This document shows, in pieces, positions 1-5,300 of a stretch of 7,096 nucleotides of DNA. The number at the start of each line of letters is the position of its first letter. The first letter of the stretch is position 1. This DNA is from Chlamydiota bacterium. Its GTDB lineage: Bacteria; Chlamydiota; Chlamydiia; Chlamydiales; SLFE01. The translations under genes and the position numbers were made by a program. Where the stretch lies: positions 1 to 7,096 of the forward strand of contig JAAKFL010000093.1 of assembly GCA_011065065.1 (NCBI GenBank), read 5' to 3'. The notes under the pieces were generated by a model. It was not told where the DNA came from, did no database searches, and saw nothing but the letters and a program-made list of their open reading frames with translations.

Positions 1-653
1 GTTTTATGAACCTCGACTTGAAGCGCAGGACGCCACTTTGTAATTAAGGGTTTGTGCAGTTTGAAGAGGGAAAAGTCATAGCCTTCTACATCTGTTTTGA
101 TGAAAGTTAACCTTTCCAATTCTTTCGCAAAATGGGTGTTCAAGTAGCTTTCAAGAGGGATGCCTTTGACCTCTACCTCATAAAAGCTTCTTCTTTCTAA
201 GGGCGAATAGCACTCGCTATTTCCTCCGTTACAAAGGCCCGGATCGTTGTAGGAAAATTTAAGGATCTCTTCCTTTTCAGCAGCAGCAGCTTCTAGAGGG
301 ATGATGTTTAAGTAGTCTTGGTTGATTTCCGCATTTTCTCGTAAAACTTTAAAAACAAAAGGATTTGGCTCAAGCGCTAGGCAAGTGCCTTCCTTGCCGA
401 CAAGGTGAGCATAAGGTAGCGTAGTGTCACCTACATGGGCGCCGATATCGATGACAAAGTCACCTGGCTGAATCCATTTTTGTAAGATCTCAATATCATC
501 AAAGCGTGGACGAACATTTTTTGTTTTGGGGTGTTGCCATTCTGACCATTTAAGATGGGTAAAGTTTTTTTCCCATATAGGCTTTGTGATGGATTCATAG
601 GTCTGCTGTTTGGGTTTAAAGCCGAGGAGGCGGAGCCATTCTTTGATTTTCAT
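1..653 (-). CDS. FkbM-family SAM-dependent methyltransferase, 3' end cut off by window edge
   Basis: I translated this from the reverse strand: 217 residues are present and the frame is still open at position 1, so the C-terminus is missing. Residues 67-80 (VIDIGAHVGDTTLP) form the glycine-rich SAM-binding motif I of a Rossmann-fold methyltransferase. ALEPNP at 93-98 carries the acidic residue (E95) expected to hold the SAM ribose. FIKTDVEGYD at 184-193, followed by LQVEVHK at 211-217, is the typical FkbM signature. FkbM enzymes usually O-methylate sugars or small metabolites; the substrate here cannot be told. Family members are commonly about 230-280 residues, so perhaps 20-60 are missing. 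The ATG at 651-653 has no clear Shine-Dalgarno sequence; an in-frame GTG at 669-671 is an alternative with no better site. There is no signal peptide or membrane segment, so it is probably cytoplasmic. The gene is divergent from serS and separated from it by 143 bp. Confidence 0.88.
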   Translation of the reverse strand, partial: MKIKEWLRLLGFKPKQQTYESITKPIWEKNFTHLKWSEWQHPKTKNVRPRFDDIEILQKWIQPGDFVIDIGAHVGDTTLPYAHLVGKEGTCLALEPNPFVFKVLRENAEINQDYLNIIPLEAAAAEKEEILKFSYNDPGLCNGGNSECYSPLERRSFYEVEVKGIPLESYLNTHFAKELERLTFIKTDVEGYDFSLFKLHKPLITKWRPALQVEVHK

Positions 654-796
654 AATGCTTAAAAGTATCACATAGTAGGCAGAATAAATGCAATAGGAAA
701 AAATTATTAATTTAATACACACTCAACTCTACATTGACTTTTCTCGTTCCTCGTTCTATAATCTTAGATTAAATTCATCCCTACAGGACCCCAATT
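654..796. other. Divergent intergenic region between the methyltransferase gene and serS
   Basis: This 143-bp AT-rich spacer separates two divergently transcribed genes. The serS side carries a strong promoter (734-762) and ribosome binding site. The methyltransferase side has only weak promoter-like hexamers and no recognisable Shine-Dalgarno sequence. No small ORF, RNA gene or T-box-like leader is visible, and the predicted serS leader (about 27 nt) is too short to contain a T-box. Confidence 0.6.
734..762 (+). promoter_or_regulatory. Sigma70-type promoter for serS
   Basis: A -35 box TTGACT (734-739, five of six consensus bases) is separated by exactly 17 bp from a perfect -10 box TATAAT (757-762). 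Transcription should start near 769-770, giving a 5' leader of roughly 27 nt that contains the AGGA ribosome binding site at 785-788. Near-consensus elements with ideal spacing fit constitutive expression of a housekeeping synthetase. Seen directly in sequence; activity is inferred. Confidence 0.8.
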
Positions 797-2068
797 ATGA
801 TCGATATAAAACTGATTCGAAATGATCGAGAAGCCGTCGAAAAACTTCTTCGCACAAAGGAGCCTGATGTTGATTTGACCTCTATCTGTCAACTGGATGA
901 GGAAGTGCGTCAGCTGAAAACGCATAATGAAAAGTTGAAAGCTGAACGAAATGAGGCCTCAAAAAAAATTGGTTTGTTGAAGCGAGAAGGAAAGGACACT
1001 TCCGAGATTATGAGCCAGGTCTCTGGTTTTGCCGATGAAATTCACTCCAATGACCATAAGATCAACGAATTAGAAGCACGCTTACACAATGAATTGGCAC
1101 AACTTCCAAATCTTCCATTGGAAGAGGTCAAGGTCTCTCAGGATGTTGAAGACAATGTCATCATCAAAGAGTGGGGCCAAAAACGTGAATTTGACTTTGA
1201 GCCAAAAAATCACATGGAGCTTGGGGAATCATTAAATCTGTTTGATTTCAAACGTGGAGCGAAGATTACGGGGACAGGATGGCCCATTTATCGTGGAATG
1301 GGAGCTCGATTGGAGTGGGCTCTGATCAATTACATGGTCGACATCAACATCGAAAATGGCTTCGAGATGTTTATGCTGCCATTGGCAGTGAAACGGGACA
1401 CCCTTTTCGGTTCGGGTCAACTCCCCAAATTTGAAGACCAGCAGTTTCGTATTTTTGACAAAGATTTCGACTTCTTCATGATCCCGACAGCTGAAGTGCC
1501 TTTAAACGGTCTTCATATGGACGAGATCATTCCTGAGGAAGAACTTCCGCTGAAATATTGCGCGTTTACTCCGTGTTTCCGCCGTGAAGCGGGGGCGGCC
1601 GGAGAAAAAGAACGAGGTCTCATTCGGGTCCATCAATTCAATAAAGTGGAAATGTTCTGTTTTTGTACACCTGAACAGAGCATGGAGATGCATGCACAAA
1701 TGTGCCAATGCGCTGAAGAGATTTTAGAAGGACTTGGCTTGCATTACCGCAATTCTGTTTTGGTTACCGGGGATATGTCTTTTGCGTCGGCTTATACAGT
1801 TGACATTGAAGTTTGGCTTCCCGGTCAGGATCGGTATTATGAGGTCTCCTCTGTTTCTAATTGTACCGATTACCAAGCCAGACGTTCTTTGACACGATAC
1901 AGAAAGAAAGGAGAAAAGCCAGAGTTTGTTTATACTTTGAACGGCTCAGGTTTAGCGACTTCTCGTCTGCTGATATCGCTGTTGGAAAACAATCAAAATG
2001 CCGATGGCACGATCAATGTGCCTGAGGTGCTTCAAGGGCGCATGGGCGGAGTGAAAGTTCTGAATTAA
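797..2068 (+). CDS. serS: Seryl-tRNA synthetase (class II aminoacyl-tRNA synthetase)
   Basis: This cytoplasmic homodimeric enzyme charges tRNA-Ser with serine using ATP. The 423-residue length is normal for bacterial SerRS. Residues 1 to about 105 form the N-terminal tRNA-binding arm, with two charged heptad-like helices (about 33-62 and 72-100) expected to make the antiparallel coiled coil. The catalytic domain follows: motif 1 around GARLEWALINYMVD (169-182), the serine-pocket TAEVPL (231-236), motif 2 FRREAG (261-266, R262 and E264) through RVHQFNKVE (277-285), SSVSNCTDYQARR (351-363), and motif 3 NGSGLATSR (382-390, R390). By analogy with characterised SerRS, T231, R262 and E285 should contact serine. 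Motif 3 reads ATSR where many bacteria have AVGR, as I recall for chlamydial enzymes. The ATG at 797 is preceded by AGGA (785-788) at 8-nt spacing. The gene is intact and convergent with the giant repeat gene. Confidence 0.98.
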   Translation: MIDIKLIRNDREAVEKLLRTKEPDVDLTSICQLDEEVRQLKTHNEKLKAERNEASKKIGLLKREGKDTSEIMSQVSGFADEIHSNDHKINELEARLHNELAQLPNLPLEEVKVSQDVEDNVIIKEWGQKREFDFEPKNHMELGESLNLFDFKRGAKITGTGWPIYRGMGARLEWALINYMVDINIENGFEMFMLPLAVKRDTLFGSGQLPKFEDQQFRIFDKDFDFFMIPTAEVPLNGLHMDEIIPEEELPLKYCAFTPCFRREAGAAGEKERGLIRVHQFNKVEMFCFCTPEQSMEMHAQMCQCAEEILEGLGLHYRNSVLVTGDMSFASAYTVDIEVWLPGQDRYYEVSSVSNCTDYQARRSLTRYRKKGEKPEFVYTLNGSGLATSRLLISLLENNQNADGTINVPEVLQGRMGGVKVLN

Positions 2069-2078
2069 ATACTTCTGA

Positions 2079-2145
2079 GTAAACTCAGCAGGGCTGGAAG
2101 CCCGACATATGTCAGCCCAGGCAGTAGCGGAGCGAAGGCCTGGGA
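2079..2145 (+). repeat. Left arm of the 225-bp inverted repeat
   Basis: This 67-bp arm starts 10 bp after the serS stop codon. It includes a perfect 10-bp palindrome, GACATATGTC (2104-2113), between its two mini-hairpins. Just overlapping its outer edge, CTGAGT and ACTCAG (2075-2088) form an additional small palindrome that is not repeated at the other arm. Confidence 0.85.
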
Positions 2146-2165
2146 TAGCATTCCTAAAAATTCTG

Positions 2166-2228
2166 AGCCCTGAAAGGGTGACATTGACCGCGGATTATGT
2201 CACCCTTTCAGGGCTTTGATGTTTTTTT
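2166..2228. terminator. Bidirectional intrinsic-type terminator hairpin
   Basis: A perfect 19-bp stem (2166-2184 with 2197-2215) encloses a 12-nt loop holding the palindrome CCGCGG (2188-2193). On the plus strand a run of seven T (2222-2228) follows six bases after the stem. On the minus strand a run of five T (opposite 2156-2160) follows five bases after it. The hairpin lies between the ends of serS and the convergent giant gene and can stop both transcripts. The gap between stem and T run is longer than in textbook terminators, so efficiency is uncertain. Confidence 0.65.
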
Positions 2229-2236
2229 GTTCGTTT

Positions 2237-2303
2237 TCCCAGGCCTCCGCTCCGCTACTGCCTGGGCTGTCATATGTCAGGCTTTCAGCCCTGCTATGTT
2301 TAC
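2237..2303 (-). repeat. Right arm of the 225-bp inverted repeat
   Basis: Inverted copy of the left arm. Read on the minus strand it differs from the left arm at arm positions 7, 8, 19, 25, 34 and 57. The CCCAGGC/GCCTGGG stem is fully conserved. The other mini-hairpin keeps pairing through a G-U-compatible change, and the 10-bp palindrome is lost by one change. The arm ends 45 bp from the stop codon of the giant gene. Confidence 0.85.
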
Positions 2304-2348
2304 TTCACGATATTAACGGTGATAACCGAGCGGGACCCCAAGAAGTAA

Positions 2349-5300
2349 TTAAAGAAGATTGGCACCTGAAACCTCATACCGAGCGGATTTTGTTCCACCT
2401 GCAGCATCACAATACTCGTAAGGGGCCTTAGTGCAATAGGATATAAGAGTCCCGCCATATGCTTTTCCCGTAGTCGTATTTTTTGTCGTGAGGGGCAAAC
2501 TCAAATCCTCCGCACACTCTTTAACAAATGCTTGCATCGCTTCTTTGTACTCCGGCTTTAGCGTCCCGGGATAAACACGCTCGTAATAAAGGACCGGCGT
2601 CTGATTCTTTTCATCGAAAAGCAATCTGAAAATAGCTCTTCCTACAATTTTGTTGCGCTCATCCTTAATCGCAATGATGCGGTGCTTCCCATCCATGACA
2701 TATCCCATCAAACCTCTATTAATATTCGCACCTCCGCCAACCCGCTGGCAACTCCCATCAACTTCAGTCCCCGCAAGGAAAAGATCTAACGGATCATCAC
2801 TATTAACGAGTTTCCATGCGTCAGTATTCCGAGCGGCTGAAGGGTTTAACCTTTGCTTGAGCTCCTCAATGTCATTTAAAAATTCACACCTGGGACTCAA
2901 TTCTCGAAGATAATCCTCTATCTCCAGCAACCCTTCGTATGAAAGACTTTTAGGATTTTGATAGAGATGGACAAGGAGACGATCCAATTTCATATGCTGA
3001 GGTGCTCTCATATCTTTATGAGCAATTCCAAAGAGAGCTGAAAACTGCGGAAGAGAGTCCATGGGAAGGTGACCATCGGTGACTTTTATTCTGAGATAAC
3101 CAGTAAGATCAAAATCTTCCTTCGATACGATTTTGGAAAGATAGGATTTCAATGAACTCATATGACCCTTTTTCCATTGTTCTTTTAATCCTGCTCGAGA
3201 AGCAAATACCACATCTAAATGCTCGGAACCTTCATAACGGTTGTCTTGAAACTGATCTCGATCAACATCCTGGACAAAATCACGCACGATATCTTGCATT
3301 TTTTCACGATCAATTGTAGCAAGCCGTCGAAACCCTGCCATATAAACCATCAGAGCTTCAGGATGACGATCGCCAAAAAATACTCTCTCAAAAATTTTTG
3401 AGTCCTTGAGCTCCAAACCAGGCAATAATTCTTCAAATGCCACTTTAAGGTGGTCTGAAAATTTAGCAATCTTGGGATTCTCGAATAAGCTTCCCTCTTT
3501 TTCCAAAATAAAAAGAGCATTTAAAGCATTGAGTTCTTCGCAGAGCTTTTTATCGGGCAATTGAGTGAAATACTTCAGGCATTGTGCGATCTGAGTTGGG
3601 GAGATATTCTTTGACTTGTTTAAATGAAACAGTCCATGTAAAAGTAGCGCCAACTTATTGCCATCTCGTAAAAACTTATTCCGAAAATATTTAACTTTTT
3701 TTCGCTTTGCCTTGGAAGGTATCTTCAAAGAGATCTCAAAAGAACCATCGGAATCAATCTCTGGCCCTCTTTTTTTCAAATCTGAAAAAATAAGTTTTAC
3801 TAATAACCCTCTCTGCGACTTACAGACTGATTGAAGAAAGTCGTCACATTGTTTTTTATCTGATAGAGATTGAACGGTGCTCACAAATTTATCAGTCAAT
3901 GCGTATCGCAGATCCATGTCCCGCAAACGATAAAGAACTTTCAAGATATTCGTCCTGTGGAACAGTTCAACCTTATCTTTAGGGAGTGTCAGCGTCACTT
4001 TACAAATGAGATGGTACATCCATAAAGCCAATTTATTTTGCAGAGTTTGATCTTCTATCTTTGTCAGATCATCCAAGCAGTAGAGCAATGGCTCATATTT
4101 TTCTGCCATTCTCCTTAAACGGTGCATCGCTTTTGTCGGTTGTTTATCCTTTTTCAGTGCATTAAAGCGTGATTTCCACACTTTTGTAAATTGATCAAAT
4201 GAGGGACTATCATCAACTTTAAGATTGAAATATCTCTTAAGTTCTGTGAATTCTGGTGGTATCATTTTAAGAGCTTCATCAAAATCCCTTTTCCAATCGA
4301 AAAGAGGATCTAACATCAAAGTCTTACGCTCTGAAACGTCTCTATATGTAATTCGAGAAATCTTTTTAAAATTCAGAAGAGTTTCCTGAACATGCGCTCT
4401 CTTAAAATGAAATTTTTCAATATTGATCAATAGGTGTGGGAGACTCCATTGATTCTTTGCAATTTCTAGGGCGATTGTTAGTAATAGTTCTTGATCCTTG
4501 ATCTCAAATTTCTCAATATTCTCCACTAGAGCTTGACCACCATAATCTGTTTTAGAAATTTCCAGTAACAAGCTCTTCTTTAATTCTGGATCACGCAGAT
4601 CAAATTTATCAAAATGCTTCACAAGAGCCTTAGCCCCCAGAGAACTTTGAGCGATTGTTGTGAAAAGTTTCCACAGAGAATCCGGGTCTTTACGAAAACC
4701 AAACTTTTCGAAATTTTTGACAATCGCCGCAGCACCGTGAGAGTTCTTGACGATTTCCAATCCTAATTTTCGAATCAATTTAGGATCCGTAATCCCAAAT
4801 TTCTCCAGATGTTTGACTAACGCCTTTGAGCCTAAAGTATCGCCGGCGATTCGAAGAGCTATGTCTTGTAAAAAAAGAGGGTCTTTTATTCTAAATTTAT
4901 GAATATTTTTACAAAGATATTTACAGAGATAAGCCTGCTTAAAAAATTCCAAGACAATTTGTTGCAACACTTTTTGATCTTTAAAACCAAATTTTTCAAT
5001 ATTGGTAGCAAGAATTATTGCCCCCGTATACTGCTGTACCAATTTAAATGCGAGATCCTTCAAAAATCCTTGGTCATGAAATCCAAACATTTCAAGATTT
5101 TCTATCACCGCAGCAGAACTCATATTAAACCCAGCTAACTGCCAAGCAAGAGGCCGCGCAAAATTGCGTTTCCGGGTGAGAAAGATATCGAGATGCTTTC
5201 CAATAACCCTAGCCCCCTCTTCCTGCTCCGCAATCTTAAGAATGATCATTGATTCAAATTCAAAATTGTTAAAAGTAAATCGACTAAAATTCTTAGCTAG

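Larger units (their letters stand above)
2079..2303. repeat. 225-bp nested inverted repeat between convergent genes (REP/MITE-like)
   Basis: The outer arms, 2079-2145 and 2237-2303, are reverse complements over 67 bp with six mismatches (61/67). Each arm starts at its outer end with GTAAAC and contains two mini-hairpins: GGGCT/AGCCC with a 3-nt loop (left arm 2091-2103) and CCCAGGC/GCCTGGG with a 15-nt loop (2116-2144 in the left arm, 2238-2266 in the right). Between the arms lies a separate perfect hairpin (2166-2215). The element is visibly more GC-rich than the flanking genes and contains no credible ORF. Similar GGGCTGAAAGCCC-type intergenic repeats are, as I recall, dispersed in several bacterial genomes, so a repeat family is likely, but copy number cannot be judged from one window. 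It encodes no transposase; if mobile, it would depend on an enzyme supplied elsewhere. Confidence 0.85.

Noticed and set aside
664..693. Possible minus-strand promoter for the methyltransferase gene (TTGCAT at 688-693, GATACT at 664-669, 18-bp spacing)
   Set aside because: The boxes match only three and four of six consensus bases, and the implied leader would be about 4 nt. Too weak to annotate.
1232..1420. Minus-strand open frames inside serS (1232-1420 and 1502-1708)
   Set aside because: They are shadows of a highly conserved housekeeping gene on the other strand.
2071..2306. ACTTC at 2071-2075 and 2302-2306 as a target-site duplication of the inverted-repeat element
   Set aside because: It is only 5 bp, and it is offset from the arm ends differently on each side (3 bp outside the left arm, overlapping 2 bp of the right), so chance is likely.
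2216..2431. Plus-strand open frame of 71 codons starting next to the central hairpin
   Set aside because: It runs through the right repeat arm and into the antisense of the giant gene's 3' end. The peptide has no recognisable domain and its start lies in the terminator.
4899..5138. Short open frames antisense to the giant gene (also at 2650-2913, 3219-3401, 6155-6355 and 6270-6515)
   Set aside because: They lie wholly within the repeat gene, follow its 96-bp periodicity or AT-rich composition, and lack plausible ribosome binding sites or domains.
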